Shown one piece after another: positions 31,776 through 44,884 of a stretch of DNA of 64,000 nt. The position numbers and the translations under genes were made by a program. Every line of letters starts with the position of its first letter. Position 1 is the first letter of the stretch. The stretch is from Emydura subglobosa (lineage: Eukaryota; Chordata; Testudines; Chelidae), in the NCBI GenBank assembly GCA_007922225.1, contig ML679961.1:72892890-72956889 (forward strand), written 5' to 3'. A model generated the notes under the pieces. That model worked only from the letters and a program-made list of their open reading frames with translations, was not told the origin of the DNA and made no database searches.

Positions 31776-32749
31776 GATAGCTAAAAGCTAATGGAGCAGT
31801 TTCTTTAACTCTAACTCTAGTGATCTGTGCTGCGGAGCTAAAAGTTTTAGATTCAAATGCTGCTGATGATCCATGCAGGGAAACATGACATTGTGTAAGA
31901 AGGTACCATTTTTCCTTAGCGGCTTTTCTAACTACACCTATGCACCAGTTTAGATTTCACTGAGAAATAACATATTTAGTGGGAGCTCGAGGTCGAAACT
32001 TCTGGTGGAGCTTGTAACTTACCCTAGATGCACAAGCCCTTGTGAAAGTGCTTGGTTCTGGCTGCCAAGTTGTTCAGTGTAGTCCTGCTTTTGAGCTGCC
32101 TTCTGGAATGTGTCCTTGTATCCCCTAGACACTTGTCTATAGATCCTTCATCTGGAAGAGCTGTGGATGGCATGTAGAACTGGGACCACGCATTTTACTC
32201 TGGTTTTGTTTTCTCATTTTTATGAATGTACCAGAGCTTTGTGTCTTACTGACAGGACCACTGAGAGACTGATTATTTATTATATGGCCCTTTGCAACCT
32301 GATTCATAGCAACTGAAAAATCATCTCTTGAATGCCTGCCTGAATTTAATATGCACATCTAATGAAAGATTTTGGAACAGCTTGTTCTATCATCATCAAT
32401 TAAGAACTTATTATTAAATGTCTTTTAAGCTAAAGTTTTATAAAGATCTTTTATATGATGTAGCTGAATGCTATTTTTCGAAGGCATAAACTTCAGTTTG
32501 GCTCACTTGCAGGGTCTCTAATCATTTCATTATATGCTGGGGCCTTCTTGTAGTGACTGGGTAAGTATACAAAAAGTAGGTAATTACAAAATAACTGCAT
32601 GTTGTGTCTTCCAAAACACAGAGCAGGCTGCATGATAATTACTTTTGGAGTTACTAAATGAAAATACACAGCAGTATTCAGGAACATGTAATTATTCATA
32701 GATTTACTTATTAAATCTCTAGCCTTTGTGAAAATAGTTCTTTTCACTT
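31776..32749. other. Unassigned DNA
   Basis: No coding or repeat signal is recognised. Two minus frames (32137-32358 and 32493-32747) resemble nothing. Confidence 0.5.
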
Positions 32750-32998
32750 TTACAGTACCTTGTATTGGATGATCTCAAAGCACTTTACAAATTTGACCAA
32801 ATTTATTCCCCGTATAACTCCATTCACTTTAATGTCATAACACAAGCAGACCTGTGCTGTCAAGGGGGAATATTATACTCATTTTTCAGATGTGGATATT
32901 GAAGAAAGAGAAGTTAAGTGATTTGGACACAGTGACTCAGTGGTGGAGATGAAGTCTTCACTCTAAGCCTTTTGGCCTAATCACCAAGCAACATTTAC
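32750..32998 (-). mobile_element. MIR-like SINE, nearly full length, minus orientation
   Basis: Starting with TCTCAAAGCACTTTACAAA (the SINE 3' tail), it passes through CATTTTTCAGATGTGG and AAGTTAAGTGATTTGG to a decayed tRNA-like head at GGCCTAATCACCAAGC. Confidence 0.75.
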
Positions 32999-33741
32999 TT
33001 CTAATATGTAAATGATCGCTATCAGTGGTAGGTTGGTTATGCATTGCAAAATATGGCAATGTTAAATTTACACTCAAACTATTTACACATGGAACATTCT
33101 CTGTATAGTATGATATCCCTTTTCTATTTATCAAGGCTTATATCTGTTTCTCACATGCCTTCTTTCAATACAACTGTTCATTAAGGGTGAACAATACTGT
33201 GCACCTTTTAAAGAAAGATAATCACAGCCTCAAAGTAGACCATTTTCTTGCTGAAGGACAAATACATCTGTGGTAATTTCAGATGCTGAGCAGTTAGTCT
33301 TCTAGGAGAAATTCAGTGATTCAGAAATTTTCAACATGTAGACAGTACTGAACTCTGTACAAATACCAATATCCAACCAAGAAATTCATTTGGATATTAA
33401 GACTTAGTTTCAAATAGTGGCAGTTCCTATCTTTATTAATTGTTTTCATTTTTGGGGGGTAAGATTTATGTTACAAAATACAGTTAAATCACCTGTGGAA
33501 GCTACAAGGATTAAAAAAAGGAATTGAAAGTAATAATTTATAGTGGATAGGGAAGAGCATACATAATTGACGCAACAAGCCACTAAACACTCAACCAATT
33601 ACATTTTACACTTTGTGCAGTAACGTTGCAAGAGATTGGTTTAATAATTGATCCACTGTAATATATTGACATAGTAGTTTCTCTCTGTTTTGAATAGTTA
33701 ATTTAAGAGAGTTTAGGAAGAAAAATTTTAAAAGCACTTCT
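32999..33741. other. Unassigned AT-rich DNA
   Basis: Nothing is recognised. Confidence 0.5.
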
Positions 33742-35214
33742 GCAATGGTCAGGGAAAAGGTCATGGAAAGTATGGGCTCCTTACTGAATGGGGGAGGCTA
33801 CCTAGAGACAGATGTGGAAAAAACTGAAGTACTCAATGCTTTTTTTGCCTCTGTCTTCACAGACAAGGTCAGCTCCCAGACTAGTGCACTGGGTAGCACA
33901 GAATGGGGAAGAGATGAGCAGCAGTGAAACAGGTTCAGGACTATTTAAAAAAGCTGGGCATGCACAAGTCCATTGGGCCAGATGCAATACATCCAAGAGT
34001 GTTGTGGGAGTTGGCTAATGTGATTGCAGAGCCATTCGCCATTATCTTTGAAAACTTGTGGTGATTGGGAGAGGTCCCGGACGATTGGAAAAAAGATAAA
34101 TATGGTGCCCATGTTCAAAAAAGGAAAGGAGGAGGATCTGGGGAACTACACATCATGGATAGAACTGGCTTGATCATGGGTCAGATCATGGGGCTCAGTT
34201 GGTAATGATCAATGGCTTGATGTCTAGTTGGCAGCCGGTAACAAGCGGAATGCCCCAGGCGTAGGTCCTTTTGGCCGGTTTTAATGATTTGGAGGATAGA
34301 GTGGATTGCACCCTCAGCAAGTTTGCAGATGACAGTAAGCTGGAGGGAGTGGTAGATATTCTGGACAGTAAGGATAGGATACAGTGACCTAAACAAATTG
34401 GAGGATTGGTCCAAAAAAAATCTGATGAAGTTTAACAAGGACAAGTGCAGAGGCCTTCACTTAGGGTGGAAGAATCTTATGCACTGCTACAGACTGGGGA
34501 CCAACTGGCTAAGCAGCAGTTCTGCAGAAAAGGACTTGAGGGTTATAGTGGACAAGAAAGTGGATACAGTCAAAAGTGTGCTCTTATTGCCAAGAAGACT
34601 AATAGAATATTGGGCTGCATTAGTAGGAGCATTGTCAGCTGATCAAAGGAAGTAGTTATTCCCTTCGATTTGGCACTGGTAAAGCTACATCTGGAGTACG
34701 GTGTCCAATTTTGGGCCCCTGCTACAGGAGGGATGTGGACAAATTGGAGATAGTCCAGTTGAGGGCAATGAAAATGTGTAGGGGCTGGAGCACATGACTT
34801 ATGAGGAGAGGCTGAGGGAATTAGGCTTGTTTAGTCTGCAGAATTGAAGAGTGAGGGAGATTTTGATAGCGGCCTTCAAGTACTTGAAAGGGGAGTCCCA
34901 AGGAGGATGGAGCTAGGTTATTCTCAATGGTGGCAGATGACAGAGCAGGGAGCAATAGTCTCAAATTGCAGTGCGGGAGGTCTAGGTTGGATATTAGGAA
35001 AAACTTTTTCACTAGAAGGGTGGCAAAGCACTGGAATGGGTTCCCTGGGAGGTGATGAAATCTCCATCATTAGAGGTTTTTAAAGTCTGGGCTTGACAAA
35101 GCCCTGGCTGGGATGTTTTAGTGGGTGCTGGTCCTGCATTGAGCAGAGGGTTGGACTAGATGACCTCCTGGGGTCCCTTCTGACCCTAATATTCTATGAT
35201 TCTGTAATTCTATG
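33742..35214 (+). mobile_element. CR1 LINE, plus strand, with internal deletion (copy B)
   Basis: The copy begins inside ORF2 (NAFFASVFTDKVSSQ at 33830-33880 in frame +1) and runs to the 3' end, which closes with three octamers ATTCTATG, ATTCTGTA, ATTCTATG. The catalytic block of the reverse transcriptase survives as KFADDSKLEG near 34318-34347. A piece of ORF2 of a few hundred bases seems to be missing near 34150, where GGGGAACTACACATCATGG joins sequence that normally lies much further on. Stops and frame changes break the frame (frames at 33745-33927, 34398-34655 and 34844-35083 are fragments). It cannot encode an active protein. Confidence 0.92.
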
Positions 35215-37109
35215 TGAGGTTTAAAAGTGGCCCAAATCAATGTCCCAGACTTAGCAGATGAAAAAAGTAGCTGGAGCTCACATCACCCAGGATTGTATTT
35301 TCAGTAGGTGTTGCTATGGGCACTAAGTATGCCAAAGAGCATAGTTAGCTGTGCACATTCAGTCCTAAAATGAATTCACTGAAATGTATTTGCACAACTA
35401 GCTCTTCAGCGCAGAGCTCCAGGAAACTGTCTGTATATAGGAACTCTCCTCATGCCTTTTTATGCCTTAGTTCCAGGTATGGTATGTTGCCATTTCAGGC
35501 ATCTTTGCTAGATGTTTGCAGAGGAAAAGATGGCAGAGTTTGAAGTAGAAGGGGGGGGGGGGGGGAATGCCAGTGCATCCAGATGAAAATCAGGTACCCA
35601 ATTGAGGGAAGAATGGAAATGTGGAGTGCTTTAAATGAGACCAATTACATCAGGCATACTCTGAAGATGTCTACTAACAGTAAAGTAGTAGACACTGCCT
35701 GTGTCCTTGGCAATGTTTGAATGAGTTGCAATTGGATTAAGAATGATGGATTAAGATAAAGTCAGTGGGAAGATTGATTAGTTAACTAATGCCACACCTC
35801 TGTTCACTTGCAGGGAGCACCTCAGGGGAAATTGCTTTCACCTGCTTCAGCAGGGGGTTTGTTTTCTGTTTCGTGTTTTGGTTGTGTGTGGGTGTTTTTC
35901 CTGTTTTGAAATCAGATCTTTGTCTTTGGCCTATTTCTAGTTAGTACATACTTTAAAATAACTAAAGAGCGTTACCTATTTGGGAAGGTACATATATACA
36001 ACACTAGTTTGTAAAAATATATAACATACTACACTGTACAAATGTTCTGTTAGAATATGCAGGTTTAATCACTTTAGAATGTTTCCTATTAGAACAGAAA
36101 TTTGTTAAGGCAAATGATTTCCAGTATAAGGAGTTTTGGAAATATCTTCTGAGTCATCACATCCCTCACATATTTTAGTGATTTTTATTCTTATCCTAAA
36201 TGGTTACATAAAACTCATCCTCACCACCTAGTAAATTCTTAGCTTTATCTCAGACATAGTTTTTGTTTTGTTTTGTTTTGTTTTTCAGTGTCATACTTTA
36301 TAAGTCAACTAAATGATCTATCCATAGGCAAAATATAAAAACCAAAAATTTCAATCGTTCATTTGATGTCTCCAAGTTAGAGAAAGTCCAGTCATTTGCA
36401 ATTGCATAAGGAGAATCTAAGTGAGTCATTCTTACACTACTTTGTTTGATCACTGATGTATTAATTAAAATGTGAAAGGACCAATTCCAATTTATAAAGA
36501 CAGTACTGAAGAACGTGTAGGCTTCCAACTTCATTGACTCCAGTAGTGAACGTGCACCTTTATATTCTTCAGCTTCTTCCAACTTTTTCGTTTTCTAATA
36601 GTTGAGTAAGATTTGCATGCACAGTTTCTAATATGCATTGCCAATCTCAAACCATCATTCGAGATTCTTGCAAGATCTCGATCTGTGTTTTAGTTCCATA
36701 ATCCTTACTTGCTTCAGCTGAGAATGTGGATATGGAATATGTGTATTAGTCCACGTTGTGTCCTTTTTTTTTTAAAATTTGGATAAGAGCTCTGACTGAT
36801 TTAATAATGGCAGGCTATCTAAGGAAAAAGAATTTGTGTGATGCATATTCATCATGGAAGGGGAAAGTGCAAGGCCTTAAACTGATTCCATGCTCCAGGG
36901 ATGGGGACTTGTGAACTGTTTCCAGTGAGAACACGATGTCTACAAAAAGCAGGGGTTCCCTTCTTACTGGCCATTGCCTTCAAATTGCTACACCACTGGA
37001 AGGCATGGAAACAGGAAATTATACGTGATGCGCATTTCCTCTTGATCAATGCTTCTCTGAGAGTCACTTGGCTTGTAGCCAAAGACACAAGATTCTTTAC
37101 ACTTCCCCC
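35215..37109. other. Unassigned DNA with two simple repeats
   Basis: A run of 15 G lies at 35551-35565, and (TTTTG)n lies at 36260-36285. The minus frame at 36298-36582 (94 codons) was examined and shows no recognisable domain. Confidence 0.5.
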
Positions 37110-37200
37110 TGGATATTATTATTATTTTTTGAGCACTAACAGTATGCTTGGTGGTGTATAATATATAGAGATAGATGCCATCTCTGCCCCAATCTGGCAG
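37110..37200 (+). repeat. Interspersed repeat fragment
   Basis: ATTATTATTATT, AGTATGCTTGGTGGTGTA and GATGCCATCTCTGCCCC fit the same kind of tail region as 27655-27785, but the match is loose. Confidence 0.35.
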
Positions 37201-38766
37201 TTGAATATAATTCTATTCAACAGGGCAATAGCAAATTACAGCGTTTGCTATAAAATACATAACTCATGGGCCAATGCAGATGGTCTGGATAATCTAACGG
37301 GTATTTTTCATCTCCAGCATTTGGGTCAGAAAATATGAGACCTTGCAGGTGCTGTATTAACTTGGGTTCAAGTTTTATAGCAAGGTTCATGACTTCATTT
37401 TTTGAGATGCTTTGCCACTGAGGGATGACTGAATGTTGTGGCAATTCTTAGTATTTTTCAGTTGTTCCTTAAGTACCTTTTTAACACTTTCAGTGACTAG
37501 GTAAGCAGGGCGGGAACAATACACAATTTCATTGAGGGGCAGGGATCTTTGTTCACCAGGAAATCTCTGTTGTTATGTGCTGTATCTATTACATTCTTGA
37601 CAAAACTAGAGCCAAGCATAAGTGTATATTGGGTTATGTTCTGCTAAGTTTAAATATGGTTTAAATGCTGGTGGGGGCAGAAAATCTACCAAGAGGAAGA
37701 TTGTAGCAAGACAAAGAAACTTCAGGGCAGAGGCTAACATGGCCCTAAATGTGGGTGACAATGGCTTGGGTAGGGACATAGTTAGGGTATTAGGGAGGAG
37801 GTTTTAGTGAGGCAGGATGTAATTATCTGAGCTGGAATTAGGCTGAGACATTGTTTAATACTTCAATTTCTTATTAAAAGTGCCAGTTCAATGACTGACA
37901 TTTTTACATCTCATCTTGTGCGTAGAATGGTGGAAAGGTGAGTAAATCATCAGGAAACCTATCATTAATGTGCTGACTTAGCTGTAATTCTTGCAGCTCA
38001 CTGTATGGTGACAGGTGCTTGATAGAGCAGGCAGTACCGAGGTAGATGAAAGTCTCACTAAATCCAACACTGTCTGCTAAACGTCTTCTATTTATGAAAC
38101 TGACCTCCCATGAGGCTTCTCCTAATTTTAGCAGGAGCTGCTCAGTGGAGGCTACAAACTTCAGGCAGAGAGACAATAGCAAGATGGATAATGTGTAATC
38201 AAAGAATTGCACTTAGGGAGACCCTGTGGTGTCCTCATGCCAGCATAATGACCTTGTGTTTATTAAAATAAATATCCCCAAGCAAGGCACTGCCAAGAAG
38301 TTCAACAGCAGAAATATTTTTCCAGTCTTCCTATTGGTGAGTGAGCTTAGGCTAAAGGTGGCATCTCCAATTGAGAGCAGCCTATGTGCTCATAACAGGT
38401 AAGGTTAATTTAGTTGAATATGACAAATAACTGCAGGCAGAGTACATGGGAAAATGTTGGTTTAAAGCAAAATTGAGAAATTCTCCAACTGGCTGAGAAA
38501 AGCCAGTAAAGTTCCTTGCTTTATTACTGCCAGTGATGATGACAAAAAATGTTAAGAAATAAAAATGAGCCGGGGCAGTTGCAAGCCTTGACCTGGTTTA
38601 TGGGTGCATAGGTCACTCCTGTGACGCTCTTGTATGGCAGTCTAAAATGTCCTGGGTCCAGCAGATATATGAATCATGCAGAAATGCCAGACTATGAGAA
38701 TTGAGTATACTAAACAAGGAGAAATCTAAGCACCAGAAGGTCAGAATCTGCTTATCTACTTTTGAT
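37201..38766. other. Unassigned DNA
   Basis: The minus frame at 37904-38212 (102 codons) and others here have no recognisable domain or repeat content. No repeat is identified. Confidence 0.45.
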
Positions 38767-39175
38767 ACTAGAGCTGGTCAGAAATTTTTCATCACAATGA
38801 TTTTGCTGACAAAAAATGCCCTTTTCACAAACATTTTTCTGTGGTAAAGTTTCAGTTTTGCCAAAAAATTCAGGACTGTTGAAATGATGACAGCTCCCTG
38901 ACTGCCTGCTTGGATGGCTTTTGTCAATTTCACTTTTGGCCTGCAGTCAGGAGATGAAATTGACAAAAACTTTCTCATAGGATGCTCTGCCTTTCTGTCT
39001 CTCCATTTGCCCCAGCTCCAAGACTGGATAGGCAGAGAACCCAGGCACTCAGTCTGCTCCCCAGCTCTTTGCCCCTCTGGGTCCCAGAGCTGGACAAGGA
39101 AGGCTGAGTACCAAGACCTCTTCAGTATCAGAGTTACTGGTGGAGGCAGGGAGGCTGACTGATCAGGCTTTGTGC
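38767..39175. repeat. Inverted-repeat family Y, copy
   Basis: The left terminus TAGAGCTGGTCAGAAATTTT matches the left end of 50711-51313. Inside are ACAAAAAATGCCCTTTTCAC and TTTTGCCAAAAAATTCAGG, typical of the A/T-rich half; the right half (38966-39175) has C-rich words like those in the centre of the longer copy. The right terminus is missing. Confidence 0.5.
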
Positions 39176-39187
39176 CTTTACAGTGTC

Positions 39188-39450
39188 TGAGGCCTGGTCT
39201 ACACTAGGAATTTACTTCAGTATAGCTACATCTGTCAGGGGTGTAGAAAATCCATACCCCTGCACAACACAGTTAAACCAATCTAACCCCCAGTACAGAT
39301 CAGTGCTAGTATGACAGAAGAATTCTTCCATCAACTTAGCCACTTCCTCTCAGGGAGGTGGATTACCTATGCCGAAGGGAAAAGTCTTCTGATTGGCATA
39401 GGCAATGTCTACACTGAAGAGCTACATTTTAAGTATAGACATACCCTGAG
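39188..39450. mobile_element. GTCTACA-ended MITE, third family
   Basis: The left end GGCCTGGTCTACACTAGG and the right end TAAGTATAGACATACCCTGA are inverted. Inside, GGGGTGTAGAAAATCCATAC, GGGAGGTGGATTACCTATGC and AATGTCTACACTGAAG are words I recognise from an abundant chelonian MITE. No coding capacity of its own. Confidence 0.8.
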
Positions 39451-39474
39451 TGCCACACAATCATTAATGTCAGG

Positions 39475-39630
39475 TGAGGGAATATTATCCTCTGTTCATG
39501 GTGGGCACTGGAAGTACAGAGAAGTGAAGTGATTTGTCCAAGTTCACAAAGGAATTCTGTGGTAGAACTAGGAAATGAAGCCAGATTTCCTGAGTTCCAA
39601 TCCAGTCCTTTAACCTCAAGGCTTTCTTCC
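39475..39630 (-). mobile_element. MIR-like SINE, minus orientation
   Basis: GTACAGAGAAGTGAAGTGAT, TTGTCCAAGTTCACAAAGG and CCTGAGTTCCAATCCAGTCC are the reverse complement of the SINE from its centre to its B-box. It lies 25 bp right of the MITE. Confidence 0.7.
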
Positions 39631-42600
39631 ACCCACCACATATGGATCCATGTCATATGTGGAAGCCAGCCAAGCTAAGAGTTGGTTAAATTGTCTTATC
39701 AATAAACAAGGTCCTTTCAGGAAACCAATTTCATTTTATTAATATGGCAGGTCATGTAAGGGCTTTATTGAAATTCAGCAGATATTTGTATTGCAGGAGC
39801 ATTTCTTAATTGCATACAGTCCTGAGTATGTGACCTAGTCAGAGAAAGACTTTATAAGAGAACCAGTGCTAGACAGTCTGACAATGACCCTGATTTCCTT
39901 GTGATCTATTATATCAACCTGCCTAAGATTCAAAGAGTTGGCTGCTTAACACCATATGCATTCAGATTTCCATATGAAATTAAAAGGTTAATTAAGCCAA
40001 AGAGAGAAAGAAAGGAATCTAATGAATGGGCCTAGAAGTGGAACTTCGGTTATGGAGCATAAATCCTGTTTCTCCCAAAGACAGATCAGGGAGGAAAGTG
40101 AACACTGTGAGGTGGATTTTACTAAAATGGGAAGAAAACAAAGTTGACTATGTTAATGAGTAATGATTGCCATTAAAATGTTAGCATTTACTCACAGCTG
40201 GCAAACAGTGGTATGTGAGATACCATGTTCCCCTTCCTCTGCTCCTCATGGTTGCTATAGGAAATAAGTGAGATAAGTGTTCTGTCTGTTGGTAAATTTT
40301 GGTTTTTAATAACAATGATTTTACAAGGGATTTTAAAGTCTCTCAAATTGTGTTAACCATAAATACTGATAGTTTAGTAACGGAGCAAAATAGATCATTT
40401 ATATTACCTTTTTGTTAGAGATTAGCAGAGTTGTTTGATCATCAGAATACAGTAGGTCCAGATTCTCCAGGTAAAAGTGGTGATAGGGATGGGAAAAAGA
40501 CAGAGAATGGATTACAAATGGGTGAATTCAGTCCCTTAGCAGCAGCCAGTATGGAGGCTCGCATTTTTGTGTGCACATGTAAGGTTGAATTGTGACCTTC
40601 AATTTCAGGTTCCAGTTTACAAGCTGGAATACAGTATCCTGGAATTCACTGATACTGAATGGGATTTGGAGGTAATGATATACAGTATATTCTCCATTTG
40701 AAGTAGCCATGTTGTTATGCATAGGAGCAGTGGAGCCGTGGGTTAGCTATTCAGCATACATACCCACCAGTTTCAGGTGAGTTGTTTACCCCTCTGATAG
40801 GTATAAGGATTCTTCCTAACACCACTCGAGTGTTCTGGTCCATAGAGAGACTATGATGCAAAAGTGATGAGTGCAATACAGTTTATAATCAAAATGGCAT
40901 TCACCACACAGAATGGAGTTTGCAGATTGATTATAGACATTTACCGACATACTAATCACTCACACAGGGAATATAGAATGGCACCATGGAAGCGACTCTT
41001 CTGTCCCCATCTTTATACGCCAATGATAAGTTCAGCCTATGTTAGGTCACCTTTTCTCATGGAAGTCGAGGGGATCATCTGAGCCCAGGTGATGCTAGTC
41101 TCCTATTGGTTGTACATTTAATGACAAATTTACCCATTTTTAGATGGCCACTTTCAAAGACAGTGAGAAACATTCTGAGCCTTTTCAGCAGAGATGCAGC
41201 TATTTGAAATTTAATCAGAAGAAAATCTTTGTGAAAACTAAGTTGGAATGACTGATAACACTGGGGATTTTAACAGCCAAGTGCCTAGACAGTTTTATTG
41301 ATGTGTTATCATGACATGGAGCCAACAGACCTCACCAAGAGAGGTAGGGACATGTTCCTTGTGTTTATTGATCTGCAGTCTCCTATGTAAAATACCACAT
41401 TTCTGAATTTCTTGAGTGGTTTTATTGATGTAACTTCTGCCAGCATAAGATCTGAACTGCAGCCATCAAACTGATTTGTCTTGTCAAATTTGAAACTCCA
41501 ATCTCCTCCACAGAAATAAATAAGCAAATAAAAATAAATGAAATAAATAAAACTGAAAGATTTGTGCAATATCTCACTGCCCCATTCAGGTCTTGCTACT
41601 CCTGTGAGGAGCTGAAAGAAAACAAATATCCAGGCAGAAAGCCAGTTGGCCTTGAATGCACTTAGAAAGCAGGTTGCATATATTCAATACAACATATGAT
41701 TATGTTGTATAATGTGAATCCTACACGGGAGCTCAGAAGATGGTTGTTTATCATCATTACCTGGCCATACTGCCAAGGGTGGAGCTGTAATCCAAAAGGA
41801 TCACCCCACTGCCACAGCAACTGCATGGAGGTCCAAAGTAATTTCATTCCCCAAAACACTAGGGGGTAACTCTGTTTAGGCTCATTCAACAAAGTAGGTA
41901 TTCAGTACAAGCCAACAACGGTGTCTTTCTGGAATTATCCCATATCCTTTTTGTTTGAGGGTGTTGTTTTGTGTTGTTGTAATGAAGAGTCTGTATTAGT
42001 GCCCATTTGTTTGCTTTACATGGACATTCTCAGAAATGCATTTGACAGAAGCAAGTATGTTTACAGTGAATTTTAAGCAAATATGAAAGAATATTCACAT
42101 ATTTTAACTTATAAGTATTTGGTCCAACACTTGATTAGAGATTATAGCTTCCCAATCAACAATGAGAAACAAAGCCATGTGACCTATGGGTGCATTCAAA
42201 TTAATTGGGTGTGCTAACATTTGTATGCTTCTCCCACAACATCCTTTTAGCCCTAGTAGGGTTTGTGGGTATAAATTCTAGCACTTGCACACAGTTGGGA
42301 GTTAGATGACTGAAAGGGGTATTGTGTAATTTCTAGCAGGAGTTTGCACTTGTGAAGTGCAGCCGCAAGCTATTGCAAACACAAATAGAGGCTGAAGGCT
42401 GGAAATATGTCCCCTTAATGCAGTATAGATAGTAGCCATTCAGCAAATGGAAGTAATTAAAAAAAATTTCTCTTGCTGCTTCTTTGGAAGAAAATTGTGC
42501 TTTGGGCTTTGGTGCATGGAAGAATAATCTCATCCCAATACTTGTGAGATTTCTATAACTCTTGCTGTACTGTTACCAAACAGACGTGTTTTTAGCTGCT

Positions 42601-42954
42601 AATTTGCAATACAGATCAAAGAGTGCTTTAGCGGTAAGTCTTCAGTGTTTTGCCAATAGCTTAAATGTTCATTTAAAACAATATTTAAGAAGTATTCAGA
42701 AGAGAACATAACAGAACTCGTTAAGGGGGAATGTCAGTGTAACATACAAAATATTCTAATCGCCACAACTAATTACGAAGAAGAAGAAATATGTAAAACT
42801 AGACGTTTTCAGAAGTGTTTTAAATATATTGAAGCAGGATTAACAATAAAACAGGAAGATGACTACTTGACAGATGTAAAGCGGATCTGAATGAATTGGC
42901 ATCACCACTAGAAAGCACTTGAAATGAGTAAACTTTACAACAAATTTTGAATCT
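39631..42954. other. Unassigned DNA
   Basis: This is the longest stretch in which I see nothing on either strand apart from A-rich patches (41515-41555). No frame here looks like an exon. Confidence 0.45.
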
Positions 42955-43457
42955 CTGCTTTCTAGTCTTTCCTCGGACTATGAGTTTGGAGACCCCACTA
43001 AAGAGACTGAGCTTGATAAGTTTATGGAAGGGATGGAATAATGGGACAGCCTAATTTGGTAATTGACTGATCTTAAATTACTAGTGATAAATATGCTAAA
43101 TGGCCTCTGGTGTGACGTTGGATGGGATGGGTTGTGAGTTACTACAGAGAATTCTTTCTGCGTGTCTGGCTGGTGAGTCTTGCCCACATGCTCAGGGTTT
43201 AACTGATCGCCATATTTGGGGTTGGGAAGGAATTTACCCCCAGGGCAGATTGGCATAAACCCTGAGGGTTTTTTGCCTTCCTTTGTAGCATGGGGTACGG
43301 GTCACTTTAAATCATTATTGGAGGAATTCAGTAACTCAGTCTTTGGTTAGGAGTCTATTACAGGAGTGGGTGGATGAAGTTATGTGTCCTGCATTGTGCA
43401 AGAGGTCAGACTAGATGATCATAATGGTCCCTTCTGACCTCATAGTCTGAGTCTATG
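42955..43457 (+). mobile_element. CR1-type LINE 3' end, third subfamily
   Basis: The left part is the decayed end of the element (GAGACTGAGCTTGATAAG, GGGACAGCCTAATTTGG). AGTTACTACAGAGAATTC, CTTGCCCACATGCTCAGGG and GGGAAGGAATTTACCCCCAG follow. The 3' end is AGGTCAGACTAGATGATCAT with TCATAGTCTGAGTCTATG. This tail differs from copies A-C and is the kind of CR1-like tail reported in turtles. No ORF remains. Confidence 0.85.
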
Positions 43458-44884
43458 CATCCTGTCAATTGATAGAAATACTGAAACAGTGATAATCATT
43501 TCTTAAGAATCACTGTTTTTAATGCATATTTTTAATCTAGAAAATATGGATGCCTTTAAAATATTCAAATTGATGGATTTTTCTTTGCTAATATATTGTC
43601 TATGATTCCTGCAGTCTTCCATTATATCTCCACAAAGGAATTTATAATTCTTAAATTGTCACTGCCTGTTTCCAATATCACCTGCTTTTTTTCATTCACC
43701 TGCTTGCCTACTCTGTTATTAGTATTACTAAAGATGGACTCTTACCTAAATCAGGATCCAAACTTTCCATTTTTATAATGGTCAAAATCTGAATAATCTG
43801 GATTTGTGATTTTGAAATCCAGGTCCAGAGCCAAACACTCCCAAAGTTTCATAGTGTTCAGCCCATTTTAGAGAGATTACAGCTAAAAACTATCACCTGA
43901 ATCTACTATCATGAGCCAAGTTGAGGTACAAGCCCATCTGTATATAAAACAGTTTGCCAACTCTTGCAATGTTTTGTGGGTGTTTTTTCTTAAAGACCCA
44001 GCTTTTGGAGCCATTATTTCATAGTAATCTTTTTTTAGAATGCTTCTTGTCCTTATGGTTTCAGATAAAACTAGAAAATGTGACCCAGGTGCGACTTAAA
44101 TGCTCAGAAATGGGAAGACGAAGAAAATATATATATTTTTTTTTAAATCTCATTTTTGAATGTTTTGGTTTGGCTATGCTTCTAAGAGCTTTCCCCTTCT
44201 CCCCACACCCTTAATTTATGGATTGATCTTACAGTCATTTACTGCTTAGCATAGTGCCTGTTAACATGAGTAATTTATGTTAGCCTACTCACAATAATAT
44301 AAGTTCCGTTGCTGGTGATAAGCATTTGCTGCTTTGGGCTCCTTGTCTCAAGAGTCATCATCTTAAGTGAAACATAGTATTAAATTATTATTTTTTACAT
44401 TAAATTTTGATATTGATCAGGATAACATTGCTTTCTTTATTAAATGCATTTCAATAAAAATATTCAGATAATAACAATCTGCTTGGAAGGGGTTGAAATA
44501 CTCCTTCTCCAGCCATTTGAAAATGGAAACAAAATAGCAAGGAGACAGAAATGAAACCATCACACTGTTATGTCAGGAAATCTTTGCCTGTGCAGACAGG
44601 TCCTTTGCACAGAGTGTTAGGGGCTTGTCCATCATTCCATACCAATGACTTTCAGAAGCATTAAACATACTCAGTTGGATGTTTTTCTGCAAGCAGTTTC
44701 ACTTAAACCTGATACCTAATTTGAGGATTTTGACATAAAAAGATTGTTAAAGATGAACTGGAAAGCTTTATTTTATGTAAATAAATGGTTTAAGATCTCA
44801 AATCAGTAACCAGTACATGAGTAGGGCTGAAAGTAACAAGGGATTACGTTTTGAAACAAGAGGGTTGAAAATCCTGCCACGGCA
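43458..44884. other. Unassigned AT-rich DNA
   Basis: Nothing is recognised. An AT/T-rich patch lies at 44129-44144. Confidence 0.5.

Noticed and set aside
37904..38212. Minus-strand frame of 102 codons
   Set aside because: No recognisable domain, no exon borders and ordinary composition; probably chance.
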